Source: Ophiobolus disseminans (lineage: Eukaryota > Ascomycota > Dothideomycetes > Pleosporales > Phaeosphaeriaceae). From it: DNA of 64,000 nucleotides. The stretch spans positions 2,908,487 to 2,972,486 of the forward strand of contig MU006216.1 of NCBI GenBank assembly GCA_010093685.1, read 5' to 3'. The first letter of the stretch is position 1, and each line of letters starts with the position of its first letter. Both the position numbers and the translations under genes were made by a program. The notes beneath the pieces were generated by a model. The model ran no database searches, was not told the origin of the DNA, and was given only the letters and a program-made list of their open reading frames with translations. Of this stretch, positions 1-10,095 are shown in pieces.

Positions 1-477
1 CAAGCTAAATGCTAGGGAAATGCAGATATGATGCATCTTCGAGGTCGTTACGTCCTCGATATCTATAACATGATATTCAGAGGATATTATAGCGTTCAAT
101 CCCCAATCCTTGCTGCCATGTGTATATGAGGCCTCATCGTCTTGCTCAGGTGCTTCTGCATTAGTATTAGGCGTCTTCTTCGATTGATTTGTGTTTGCTC
201 GAGGCTCTTCATCAGATGAAATGCTTGAAGACCGCTTTCTTTTCAATGGCTGTTTTGGACTTCTTGCGATCGCCTTCATACTGTTCTTCGACGATGCGGT
301 ACATATCTCACGCGCGTGATGGTGTAACTCTGGTTGAGATGTGACAGAGGGTGTAACTTGTCGTGTAGCGCGAACAAAAGGTAGAGAAGTGAAGATAGAA
401 TCCGTGACTGCTCTCAAAGCAACTTCCAGACTAATAATCACTAGAGAGCGACTGCGTGGGTGCCAGTACACAGGAAT
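1..477 (-). CDS. partial open frame running off the left edge, unrecognised
   Basis: On the minus strand one frame is open from an in-frame stop near position 479 to the left edge, about 155 codons. The translation looks like a real protein. It opens with an aliphatic stretch containing SLEVALRAVTDSIF, then has a Ser/Pro/Lys-rich disordered part with a basic, NLS-like PLKRKRSSS, then an acidic SSDEEP run, and ends in DWGLNAIISSEYHVIDIED before the window stops. No ATG lies near the upstream end; the first Met is well inside, so an upstream exon is needed or the piece is a fragment. I recognise no family. A nuclear protein is a guess from the basic run alone. It could also be part of a decayed gene like its right-hand neighbour. 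Confidence 0.35.
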   Translation of the reverse strand, partial: MPVYWHPRSRSLVIISLEVALRAVTDSIFTSLPFVRATRQVTPSVTSQPELHHHAREICTASSKNSMKAIARSPKQPLKRKRSSSISSDEEPRANTNQSKKTPNTNAEAPEQDDEASYTHGSKDWGLNAIISSEYHVIDIEDVTTSKMHHICISLAFSL

Positions 478-658
478 TTAAGTGCAAAGAATGCCGTATA
501 TTGTTGAATCATCTAGTCAAGGCCCGCGGGTGTTCCGAGACTGCCCCCTTTGAGTGCACAGTGTAAGATATTATGTTAACTGTATAACTGTGATGAAGCC
601 TTCCCGCGGATGGGGTTTCCTTCTTCGACATTGTGTACGGAGCTGTCTGGTCCTGTAA

Positions 659-1219
659 TTTCGACGCCACATTATAGGTTGCAGTACCTTGGCTCATGGC
701 GGATCTCTTCAACTGTTTGTATCGGATTCCGAGGTGTGGCTCAACGGCACTTGTGGACTAACTGTTCATGGCGAGGTTGAAGAATATCTCCGCATTAATA
801 CCTTCAACCGTGGAAGCCATACGTTCGGTACGTTGGACGTAAAACGTTGGTGGGGCCAAATGATGTCGAAGATGAAGAGGAGAACAGAGTTTGAAGTAAA
901 AAGAGATAAAGAGAGGCATCTCCACTTCAAATCGCCTCAAGAGTTTCGACGGGATTAATAACCAGATCGAAGTGACCAGAAATCTTTGGGTCATGCGACG
1001 CAGGTCGTGGCCGAACGCCTGTTCACGCCGCGGATGTACCAAGACACCGAGGCCAAACATAGCCAAGAGCTATCAAAGCTTGCCTCTCACTTCGATTCCA
1101 GAATTCCGGAATCACACCTCACCCCGGCAAAGATCGTAGATCTTGTCAAGGAGTCGAAGAGGGTAGAAGCTGAACCTCTATTCAAAGGATTTGGGCAGAA
1201 CGTGAGCGATGATGATTGA
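659..1219 (+). pseudogene. relic of an unrecognised protein, tandem in-frame stops
   Basis: A single frame runs from 659 to 1219 and is broken only by two adjacent stops, TAA TAA at 956-961. The first half holds SEVWLNGTCGLTVHGEVEEY and a Lys/Arg-rich stretch. The second half, in the same frame, holds VVAERLFTPRMYQDTE and LTPAKIVDLVKESKRVE and ends in an acidic SDDD. Both halves look like ordinary coding sequence, so this reads better as one gene hit by two nonsense changes (CAA CAA to TAA TAA would need only C-to-T) than as two genes. A further TAA at 656-658 precedes the frame. There is no convincing start codon. The opposite strand also has an open frame here (758-1066), but its composition is less protein-like. 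Function unknown. Confidence 0.35.
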
Positions 1220-1977
1220 GTGCTTTGTACTGCGCAAACGGTTCTTGCTCTCTTCTATCTCATGTTAGATCAGATCAACGAAATGCAACAACCATTGGGC
1301 CATGACCTGATCTAGTGCAAACGTACCTGGTCTAGAATGTCACTCCCTAGTTGTTTTCGCGGCCGCGGGTGTTGCCAAGCCACGACTGGCATTGCACTCC
1401 CGCAACACGACAACAAGATTACAGATACTGTACATAGCTCAGCGGAGATTTGCGCGCGATGTCAAATGAAGTTTGAGGTCAAAGTCGCGATGACCAAGTA
1501 CTGGTGGAAGTAGGCACGAGCCTCGCTTACCCCAATTTCCCCACCATCTTAGCCGTGCCAAGAGACCGCCAAGATCGGAGTGGCCTGCGCCATACGCTGG
1601 AGAAATCCGGGGTCCAGTTCTTCCGCCATTCAGCACCTGTCCTCTCAGCCACCACCCGACATCCCGCATCTTCATCTAACGGCCAGGTACCTGATGCAGG
1701 CAGACAGTGAACAGCTGCACCATCATAACGTTAAGATTCCATGCAGCTACGGAAAACGGCGCCCTTCAACCCAGCGCACGATGCGCCACGCCTCATCCAG
1801 AGGTGGGCTTACCGGAAGAATTTCGTTCGAACATGTGCAGCGTGCCGAGGACCTGGATCAACAGGGTCATTGCCCGAAATGATGTGATTCATGTGAATAG
1901 GTTAAATACGTCGATGTACGATAAATTGAAGCGTGCATCGATTCTCAGATCCTCCATCTGCATCTCCAAACTCCAAG
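1220..1977. other. intergenic, upstream of pectate lyase
   Basis: Several overlapping short frames occur on both strands, none with a recognisable domain or consistent codon pattern. The right end presumably holds the pectate lyase promoter; I see no clear TATA element. Confidence 0.4.
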
Positions 1978-3040
1978 ATGAAGCTCTCAATTCTTTCCCT
2001 CTTCACTTTTGCGCTTGCCGCATCTGCTGCGCCAGCAGGTTGCGACTTCGAGCTCGAGGGGTTCGCGAAAGACAATCCACTCGGCCCAACCACCGGTGGT
2101 GCAGGAAAAGGAAGCAAGACCGTTACTGTAACGACTGTTCCGGAGTTTCTGGCTGCAATCAATGGAACGACACCGACAATCATCAAAGTGAAGGGTACAT
2201 TCAACTTCACCGCCCGCCCACGCATCGGATCAAACAAGTCTGTGATCGGTTCTGGAAAAGGTGCTTGGATTACCGGCGCGGGCCTTACCATTGTGAATGC
2301 CACCAATGTCATTGTGCAAAACCTTGGTATTCGCGGCATCAAAGACAACGATGGTATCACCATCCAAAACAGCACCCGCGTTTGGATTGACCATAATGAG
2401 TTCACGTCGGGCAACTTTCCTGCTTCGGGCCCTGATGAGTACGACGGCCAAGTCGACATCATCCGAGGAAGCGACTGGGTCACAGTGTCCTGGAACTACT
2501 TCCACGACCACTGGAAGAGCTCATTGATTGGTAACAACCCGACCTTCAGGGCTATCGACTTTGGCCACCTTCATGTCACCTACCACCACAACCACTGGAA
2601 GAACGAGGGAACCCGTGGCCCTGCCGGACGCTTCGGACACCAGCACATCTACAGCAACTTATACGAGGACTTTCTGTACCAAGCTATTCACTCCCGTAGT
2701 GATAACCAGGTTCTCGTGGAGGGCAATGTCTTCACGGGTAAGACCAGGGAGGCTCTGAGCACATACGGCCTCGTTATTCCAGAGGATAGCCCGAACACCG
2801 GCCCAGCGGGTGATTATGAGCTTGATGGCTTTGCCAACCTCGGTGCTAGTAAGTTTTTCCAAGCGTTTTTCCCCGATTTGCAGCATGCTCACAACGAATC
2901 CAGAGAACGACTTCGGCAAGGCTGGCGTTAACATTACTCAAGTCGGCAACTTCACCCGTGCTCCATACCGCTTCCAGCTTACACCCCTGAAGCAGGTGGC
3001 GAAGGTGGTCAAGTCCGGTGCTGGCCTCGGTCAGCTCTAA
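1978..3040 (+). CDS. secreted pectate lyase (PL1 family)
   Basis: Two exons, 1978-2848 and 2904-3040, joined over a 55-nt intron, give 335 residues. I chose the ATG at 1978 because a clean signal peptide follows (MKLSILSLFTFALAASAAPA); the frame is open further upstream but lacks this feature. The mature protein shows PL1 hallmarks: VWIDHNEF, the calcium-site region DIIRGSDWVTVSWNYF, and RGPAGRFGHQH, carrying the RxPxxR-type catalytic arginine. Length fits the family. Such enzymes cleave alpha-1,4 polygalacturonan by beta-elimination outside the cell and are typical of plant-associated fungi. The last exon restores the usual C-terminal end of the beta-helix. No sign of damage. Recognition of the family is firm; substrate preference is inferred. 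Confidence 0.93.
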
Positions 3041-3255
3041 GCAAGCATTTAGCTTTGATAATGTAATGTAATTCAATAGAGTTCAAGCACAATTGTGTAA
3101 TGCGGCATTCGATGCGTTAGACAGTCTTCTTTATAAAGCCTCGAATCCTGATCACCCCAGCTCATATCACATTATGCACAGGACATTATACGCTTATATT
3201 CACATGTATTTATTACGACGGACTAATCAACCCTGAGTAACTACCCTGAGAAGCT

Positions 3256-4287
3256 TTAGGACCGTCGGGCGAAACCATCTCCCCTTCTCCTTCTCTTTGG
3301 CTGCCCTCCAACAGCAGCAATCCTCCACATCTTCTCACAATCCTTGTCCCATACCACTTCTTTCGTATCAGCCCACGAGTGCTCGTGAGCACCACTATCA
3401 CCTCTCCGGCAACCAATCTTACATTTGCCTCCTTCCGAAGTCTGCATATCCTTGTCTTTGCGCAACACGAATCTGGGGTCATCTTCGCTGCATGGCGCTC
3501 GATTAAACAACGCCCTCTGGTGTGGAAAATTTGCCATGAAGACCTGACACACCTTGTAGGTGAGTGCGCCACATAGGCTTCTGAGAGATTGTTTGAGATC
3601 TGGCGGGTCGAGCTGCCACGCGAATTTGAATTGCGAGGAGCTGGTGGTGATTTATTCCTTGAGCCCACCAGCAGTGTTCTCCTCGGTGCATATAGTGACC
3701 TGCAATTGCTGCTCCGGGCCCGTTGAGGTCATGTGGTGTCGATGAAGCGATTGTATTTTCATGATGCGACGATTTTGAGGCGTTTGTTGGATGGAAACGC
3801 GCAAATCTGGCTTCCTAGCTATGCTTGATGCTTGCTTGCGAATTGTCATGATGAAGACAATTTTGTGTTCCTCCGCAAAAACTTCGGACATTCGCATACC
3901 ATATCCGCTTTGCTCGTAGTTGCCGTCTATGGAAACTGCGAAGTTCCAATCTCCCTGGCTTATCTTGATAGAGGTTGGGTGTAATTGTGGTGTTCTTGGT
4001 GGCGGAGTTACACCATTTGAAGCTGGGTCGGAGGGAGTGTCGAAGCGACGTCGCTTAGCTGATGAAGGCAAAGTGGCATCATAAACAGCTCGTTACTAGA
4101 CATCAGAGAGGACTTCGTATGCAAGATTTGCCTCCAGGCTGATTATTGCCCTTTCATCACGCTTTCGCTTGGAGAGGCTTCCAGTCTTGTCGGGGTGTTG
4201 GGATTTCTGGAGCGTTCGGTACGCCTTCTTGATATCATCAAGTGTCGCTTCTTGCTGTATACCAAGCGTCTCGTAGTGCGTAGGCAT
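3256..4287 (-). pseudogene. J-domain (DnaJ-like) gene broken by three in-frame stops
   Basis: From the ATG at 4287 the frame encodes a J-domain (MPTHYETLGI, helix II KKAYRTLQK, intact HPD motif in SQHPDKTG, then YEVLSDV). TAG (4096-4098) and TAA (4093-4095) follow back to back. The same frame continues with RAVYDATLPSS and about 130 more sensible residues to a third stop, TAA at 3652-3654, then continues again to 3256 with a C-terminal EKMWRIAAVGGQ that resembles EMWRFCAVGYRKG at the end of the divergent neighbour. A 38-nt GT-AG intron could be drawn over the first stops but is too short and breaks the frame. The simplest reading is a paralogue of the gene at 4902 inactivated by CAA/CAG-to-TAA/TAG changes. 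Without the stops it would be about 343 residues. Confidence 0.7.
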
Positions 4288-4901
4288 TTTGAGGGATCTG
4301 ACTTGAGTCGCAAGGTTTGAAGAGATTTTGATAAAGTGTGAAATAGTCTTTCAAGATTGACAAGTGGAGTGAATGGGTTCAAGTTGGGGAGTCGCGGAGT
4401 ATCGAACAAATACTGTTGAATTGGGGACGTACAACCTTATAGAACTTACTAGTGCCATGTCAGCCTGTAACGTTTCTATGGTATAAAATCTGCACTAGTC
4501 ACCCCACTGAGTAGATATTCAGGATCACATTTCAACTTTTCTGACAGAAAACACGCACCTTATATCTAAGCTCTGACAGAAACAACCCGAGGCCTGTGTA
4601 CGCTGCTTTCCTGGTTCGGATGGGGCATAGCTAAATGGCCCTGCATCTTTCATCTTCTCGATTCACCTGGGCGAGCTAATGTTACACTTGGCATCACCCT
4701 TTTCGATATCTGTGAATAGTTCCAGGTCGTCACACAATGAATCAAAAGGGGCAACTCACAAACTGGCTGTACGTCATATCCTTCACGTCCATATCGTTCC
4801 TCACAGCTTGTATTCGCTCGCTACACAACCCGAGACTCACGAATCACTCTCCCATACCATCAACTACCTGAGTCGTCGCTATCAACAGCTTTCGCGCCAA
4901 A
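4288..4901. promoter_or_regulatory. shared upstream region of the head-to-head J-domain pair
   Basis: The 614 bp between the two start codons must hold the promoters of both divergent J-domain genes. No specific site was identified. Small overlapping frames here have no protein-like features. Confidence 0.4.
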
Positions 4902-5933
4902 ATGTCGACCAAAACCCATTACGAAGCACTTCGTCTCCGCCGCACAGCCGCAACAGCTGAGATCAAGGCCGCATACCTCAAGATCCTCCAGGACAATCGC
5001 CCCGACAAAATGCAAGGGCAAGACCCGTTCGTGCAAAACGAAGCAGATAAACGCATCCGCGCAGCGCATGCGGCTTGGAACGTACTCTGCAACCCCATCT
5101 CTCGTTTTCTTTACGACAAGTCGCTGTCAGCAGAGAATCCGTTTAACGAGTGGTCATCTAGCCCGGGTAGTTCTTTCGCTGATAGCTCTCCAAGCCCAGG
5201 CCCAAAGCCATCGTGGCAACCATCAAAATCGAAAGCGGGTGCTGCCGAGCAGCCAGAGGAAAGCGATGACGAGGATTCCGAGAAAGACGCGAAGGAAGCT
5301 GAGTACCGCACAATGACCACTCCGACATCAACCATCATGGACATCAAGATTAGCGAGTGGCGCTTGACCGCCTTGATATCGTCAAAGTTCCGCTTCACAA
5401 ACGACGTCTCTGAACTCTCCGACCCCAACGATGGTTCACGCGTCATCAGCTTCGCAGTCGGACTTGAGCGCGACACAAATTCACCGGAGTCGTGGGAGCC
5501 GACGGTGAAGGAACTGACGATCAAGGTGCAAGAGATGCCTGGAGATTTCTACATCAAGAAAGTGCAGACAATTTTCAAGCAGATGTCTCGATCCGCGCTG
5601 ACGCTTGTCATTACCATCACTGCTGATGCGTCACCTCACGCTTTCATGTCTTGGAAGTTTGGCTTCGATTTTGACCTGAACAGCCAGATCCAGACTAGAC
5701 GTCGTCTTCATGGAACCTGCATGATCTTTAGTGTTGATAAACCGCCCACATTTGTGCGGTATGGGCACGGTCTTGATACGCCTGAGAACGTGCTGAAGTG
5801 GGATAAGCAGCTCAAGGCGAATGCGTGGTGTGATCTAGGCAATGATCGTGTAGCCAAGGTGACGTATGGTGGGATAGAAATGTGGCGGTTCTGCGCCGTG
5901 GGCTATAGGAAGGGATCGCATTTCGGAATGTGA
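4902..5933 (+). CDS. J-domain-like protein with RPD in place of HPD
   Basis: Single exon, 343 residues. Residues 6-70 form a J-domain-like helix bundle (THYEALRLR, AEIKAAYLKI, then WNVLCNPISRFLYD). The invariant His of the HPD loop, needed to stimulate Hsp70 ATPase, is Arg here (NRPDKMQ). A low-complexity acidic linker follows (about 90-135, with SPGPKPSWQPS and EESDDEDSEKDAKE), then a beta-rich C-terminal domain (about 145-343) ending in EMWRFCAVGYRKG. That end is related to the end of the broken paralogue across the shared 614-bp spacer. Because the HPD motif is altered, ordinary co-chaperone activity is unlikely; a J-like adaptor is the better guess. No intron, no stops. J-domain assignment is good; biological role unknown. 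Confidence 0.8.
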   Translation: MSTKTHYEALRLRRTAATAEIKAAYLKILQDNRPDKMQGQDPFVQNEADKRIRAAHAAWNVLCNPISRFLYDKSLSAENPFNEWSSSPGSSFADSSPSPGPKPSWQPSKSKAGAAEQPEESDDEDSEKDAKEAEYRTMTTPTSTIMDIKISEWRLTALISSKFRFTNDVSELSDPNDGSRVISFAVGLERDTNSPESWEPTVKELTIKVQEMPGDFYIKKVQTIFKQMSRSALTLVITITADASPHAFMSWKFGFDFDLNSQIQTRRRLHGTCMIFSVDKPPTFVRYGHGLDTPENVLKWDKQLKANAWCDLGNDRVAKVTYGGIEMWRFCAVGYRKGSHFGM

Positions 5934-6531
5934 GTCGTGATAGTGGCGGGACAATCTGAAATGGCGAAATGTCCTCTAGGTCACGGAACCTAGCCTTTTT
6001 CATCGTTAGCGTGCCGCATCGGTCGTGACAGCCTTACGTCCTTCCATCTCGACAAACCTCCACACACCGACACACCAACACCGACAATACTCTACCTTAG
6101 CCCACGATCCTAGCCACTGCCAAGTGCAGCGGTTGGGCGAAATGAGTTGGGATTCGGTGTCCGTTTCACGGGCTGTCATCGCGGGCGCTAATGTTTCGAA
6201 ACGACCATTTCTACCAATCACGACCATCGCGTCAGCCACCGTTATATCGAGCCTCATGCGTTCGGATTCGCATCTCCAACCTTGTTTCTAGGCCTCGCGG
6301 CGCTGAGGCTTCGAAAGGTGAAGGCGTGAAACTTGACCGCATATCACGGAAGCGAAGAACAGTGACATGACATGCAGCATAAGTAGAGAGCATGGGAAGC
6401 AGATTGTTTGCTGCATCGCGCTCCATTCATTCATTTTTGTTCTCCAACTACTACTTTCGTTTCTAGATAAACCACATTCGTTTTCGATTCACACGACACA
6501 GGCTGTCCCCAATTCATTCATAACTATCGCC
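5934..6531. other. intergenic
   Basis: No gene found. Short frames on both strands are not protein-like. The right end is a CT-rich 5' leader ahead of the DUF1996 gene. Confidence 0.4.
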
Positions 6532-7506
6532 ATGTCTTCCATCCTATCTCTCTCCCTCCTCGCGACCTTCGCAGCCGCATATACTCAAGTGAACCTACCC
6601 TCGCCATTCATGAACAAAAATATCGACCCCATCGTCTTTCCCGGCTCCTACTCGGAATCGCACTTGCACTCCTTCTACGGCTCCGACGCCGTCACCGCAT
6701 CGACCACCAAGTCGTCCGAACTCCAAACCGGCTGCACAAACGCCGAAAACCCAAACGACCTGAGCGTCTACTGGGTGCCCACCGTGCTCTATACCCCCGA
6801 CGGCGGCAAAACATACAAGCCCGTTCCCGTCAGCCGCTTCTCAGCGTACTACAACCTGGGCGAAACGCCCGCCGAAATCCCCATCCCCCAAGACGTCAAA
6901 ATGGTCGCCGGCAACGCGGGCGCAAAATCACAAGCCGACACCATCGCCTCCGCACAGTCCGAATGGTTCTGCGAAGGCGGGCCCGCCAGCCCACTCGACG
7001 CCAATGGCTTCCCCTCGCAGACATGCACCACGCACCTCCAACAACTACTCTACTTCCCCCAATGCGTGAACCCCACAACCCTCGAGACGGGCTACAAAAC
7101 CAAGCGCGGCGGCGCCTGCCCCTCCGGCATGAAATCCATGCCCCAGCTCCGCTTCTCCATCCGGTACGACGTGCGCAAAGTCCTACCCAACGGCTGGTCC
7201 GGCACCGCGCCCATCAAGCTTGCGTGCGGCGCCGCGTGGTGCAGCCACGGCGATTTCATTAACGGATGGACGGTCGAGAGCGCGCTGAACATGGTGAAGA
7301 CGACGGCTGAGAAGAATAAGTTCATGGGTGTGGAGGGTAAGCTCGGAGATCCGTATAAGGGCGCTGGGTGTGCGGCTAAGGATAAGGAGCCGGAGAAGGG
7401 GACGGCGGATTTTGCGGAGAGTGTGAAGCAGATGGCGAAGAGGTCTGTGGGGGCTTGGGGGTGGGAGACGAGGTCGAGGCTTGCGAGGCTTGTGGGTAGT
7501 GTGTGA
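6532..7506 (+). CDS. secreted DUF1996 domain protein
   Basis: Intronless, 324 residues. The ATG at 6532 is preceded by a pyrimidine-rich leader and followed by a signal peptide (MSSILSLSLLATFAAAY). The body matches the fungal DUF1996 pattern: an early ESHLHSFYGS motif, then LQTGCTNAENPNDLSVYWVP and TVLYTPDGGKTYKPVPV, Cys-containing loops (WFCEGG, TCTTHLQQLLYFPQCV) and the closing LPQLRFSIRYDV-like and CSHGDFINGW-like segments. Family members are secreted proteins of filamentous fungi with no established activity; some carry WSC domains, which this one lacks. The C-terminal 50 residues are basic and low in conserved features. The frame extends upstream without an ATG suited to a signal peptide. 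Confidence 0.85.
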   Translation: MSSILSLSLLATFAAAYTQVNLPSPFMNKNIDPIVFPGSYSESHLHSFYGSDAVTASTTKSSELQTGCTNAENPNDLSVYWVPTVLYTPDGGKTYKPVPVSRFSAYYNLGETPAEIPIPQDVKMVAGNAGAKSQADTIASAQSEWFCEGGPASPLDANGFPSQTCTTHLQQLLYFPQCVNPTTLETGYKTKRGGACPSGMKSMPQLRFSIRYDVRKVLPNGWSGTAPIKLACGAAWCSHGDFINGWTVESALNMVKTTAEKNKFMGVEGKLGDPYKGAGCAAKDKEPEKGTADFAESVKQMAKRSVGAWGWETRSRLARLVGSV

Positions 7507-7768
7507 GGGCTTTGGGTGAGATGAGAGGGTTTTCGTTCTGGTATGTATTTTTCTAGTGTGAGGGATTTGGATGATGGGTGCATGAGTAGAGACTCTGCGG
7601 ATGATTTAAAAATACTTCATATTGAGCATTACATCGTTACTGTCACTGTCAACGTCCTCAATCGTTGGGTGTCGGTTATATACTCCAAGCCGCTTCCTTC
7701 AGCACAATACTGAACTCATCATCTAACCAACAACTCTCTCCATCATTCACAGTCCTTCCAAAACTCAG

Positions 7769-9331
7769 CTACATACTAACCTTCTCCCACTTCAACCCCT
7801 CGTCAAGCCCACACATCTCCGTCCTCCACTTATCCAAAAAGTAATTCGGCCTCTGCCCCCACACACCACCATCCTTACACTTGGGCATGATACCACTGCC
7901 ATTCTGCACGTACGTGCTATTCAGCGGGCTAGCCGGCAGATCCTTGAGCTTCCTGTCCTGCTCGCTCAATTGGGGGCGCACAGACGTGTAGCCCTCGGCC
8001 TGCAGTTTCTTGATGAGGCGGATGTACATGTGGATGGAAATGTCGGAGCCCAGAGTCCATGAATGATTCCAGTATCCGATGACGTTTCCGAAGTTAGGGA
8101 TCGAGCTGATCATGGTGTAGCGCCAGAGATACTGCGAAGAGACGTCGACGGGCTTCCCATTGAGAGTAACCGCCATGCCGCCGAAGAACTGAATTTGGAG
8201 ACCGGTCGCTGTTATGATGATGTCTGCGTCCAGTTTCTTCCCGCCATCGAGTTCGATGCCGTCTTTTGTGACCGTCTTGATGGTGTCAGTAACAACCTGT
8301 GCGCGGCCCGAGTTGAAGCATTTGAAGTAATCGCCATCGGGACAGAAGCATAATCGCTGATCCCACGGGTTGTAGACGGGCTTGAAGTTCGGGTCCATCT
8401 GGAAGTTGGGTGGGAGGATCTTCCGGGCCTCGCCGCGGAGGAAGGACGATGCGCGCACGGGGAAGTATCTGCAAAAGTAGTAGAGCGTGATTGGTGCCAG
8501 CGTGTTCACAAAGCCTGGTAGGACATGTTAGCAGTGTTCTGGGTGAGGGATGGATAGAAGCTTACGAAGCCACTTTGACACAACCCAGCGCGGCATCATG
8601 CGCTGGAACCAGCCCGCATCTTCTGGCTTTGCTTGCGGTACACTGAGGACATAGCTCGGACTCCTCTGCAGCTGTGTGACCATTCCCGCGCCCCCGTCCA
8701 CCAACGCAGGCAATAGCGTGATGGCCGTAGCCCCGGATCCGATGACGACGATCTTCTTATCCTTGTACTCCAGCTCCTTGGGCCAGAACTGCGGATGCAA
8801 GACCTTGCCCTGGAAGCTCTCTAGGCCGGGTATCTTGGCCGCAAGAGGCTTTTCATAGCTGTAGTATCCCGTGCCCAGCACAAGCCACTTTGTCCAGTAC
8901 ACCACCCTCCGCGTCTCCCCGCCCTGTGTGACATCAACCTCCAGCCTCCATTTCTGCTCTGCGTCCCTCCAGTCCGCAGCAACTACCTTCTGCCCAAAGC
9001 GCAGGTACTTGGCGAGATCAAATTTCTCCACCGTCTCGTTCATGTACTCGAGGATGCTCTCGCCGCTCGCGATCGTGTTGCTGCTCTTCCAGGGATGGAA
9101 GGAGAAGCCAAATGTATGCAGGTCCGAGTCGGAGCGCACGCCCGGGTACTTGAACTGCGACCACGTGCCGCCAATTTCGTGGCGTGCTTCGAGCACCGCG
9201 AACGATGACGAGGGGAGCTCGGTGGAGAGGCGGTAAGCGCTGTTTACGCCCGATATGCCGCCGCCGACCACTAGGATGTCGAATTCGGTCGTGGATGCAT
9301 GCCCGTTGGTGCTATTCGTGCGGTTCGCCAT
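7769..9331 (-). CDS. flavin monooxygenase with Baeyer-Villiger fingerprint
   Basis: Exons 8566-9331 and 7769-8514, with a 51-nt intron, give 503 residues. An N-terminal FAD Rossmann motif (LVVGGGISGV, about 21-30) is followed by EIGGTWS and YPGVRSDSDLHTFGFSF. The Baeyer-Villiger fingerprint FxGxxxHxxxWP is present as FQGKVLHPQFWP (about 173-184), then the NADPH-binding Rossmann motif VVIGSGATA. An ATGLQ motif, the usual second FAD contact, lies in exon 2. Length suits a class B flavoprotein monooxygenase. The likely reaction is NADPH- and O2-dependent oxygenation of a ketone or other soft nucleophile; the substrate is not predictable. No PKS, NRPS or other biosynthetic gene adjoins, so it is not obviously part of a cluster. 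The downstream AA8-AA12 gene lies on the same strand. Confidence 0.88.
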
Positions 9332-10095
9332 TGTGATGACTGATCGATGTGTGCCCTTCTACTGAAAGTGGCAGGTTCGCTGGTGGCGCTAACGGAGGAT
9401 TTGTGAACGCAGGTACACGGGAAGGCGCGACCGAGTGTGGGGGTGGCTCTGATCGATCTAGGGCGGTAGTAAGCAGTGATATACGTCTGGCTGCTTCACG
9501 AAGGAAATGATGCGGTTGGGAGCTGTTCTTCACGCAGTAGCAACGAGCCTTTCAAAGAGGATGATAAGCTAAGGTTCCGAGGCATCCATATACCCCTCGA
9601 GGTGCTACTACCACACTGTGCGAGTTAGACGGTCGGGCGGTCGTTGTCCCGATGGCACAGCAGTCCAATTATCGGTCATGGCACGCGTGGATGATGTAGT
9701 GGCGCCACAGCCCGTCGTTCCAACCTCGGTAGTTTCTGTATTGGGCCTAGTTTCACCGGAGCGGCTCCACAGCATCGCTCCAAACAGTCAATGGACGCAG
9801 AAATGTCTTGATCATGGACATTCAATGCCTTTCATTGGCAACAAAGAACACTACATTGGGAAACTATCTCCAAAAGTTAAAGTGTCTCTACACTAAGGCG
9901 TATGTACAGTAGTGCTGACATCAGCGTGTTCAACTCGAACCACAAACGGTAACAGTTCGTCAAATTCGTGGCCGCGCTACCGGGGTGTTTGACACCGCAT
10001 CAGATGGTCAGGTCGCACAGAGACAGAGAACCTACCGCATTCCGCAGTAGTTCCGCAGTATGCCGGACTCCGCGAGACAGACGTTTCACCGCCAA
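9332..10095. other. intergenic
   Basis: No gene supported. This is the upstream region of the monooxygenase and the downstream region of the AA8-AA12 gene, both on the minus strand. Confidence 0.4.

Noticed and set aside
758..1066. Minus-strand ORF opposite the first relic
   Set aside because: Less protein-like than the plus-strand frame and appears to be its shadow.
4060..4110. A GT-AG intron across the tandem stops of the minus-strand J-domain gene
   Set aside because: The only candidate (GTAACG to CAG) is 38 nt and does not restore the frame, while the unspliced frame continues cleanly after the stops.
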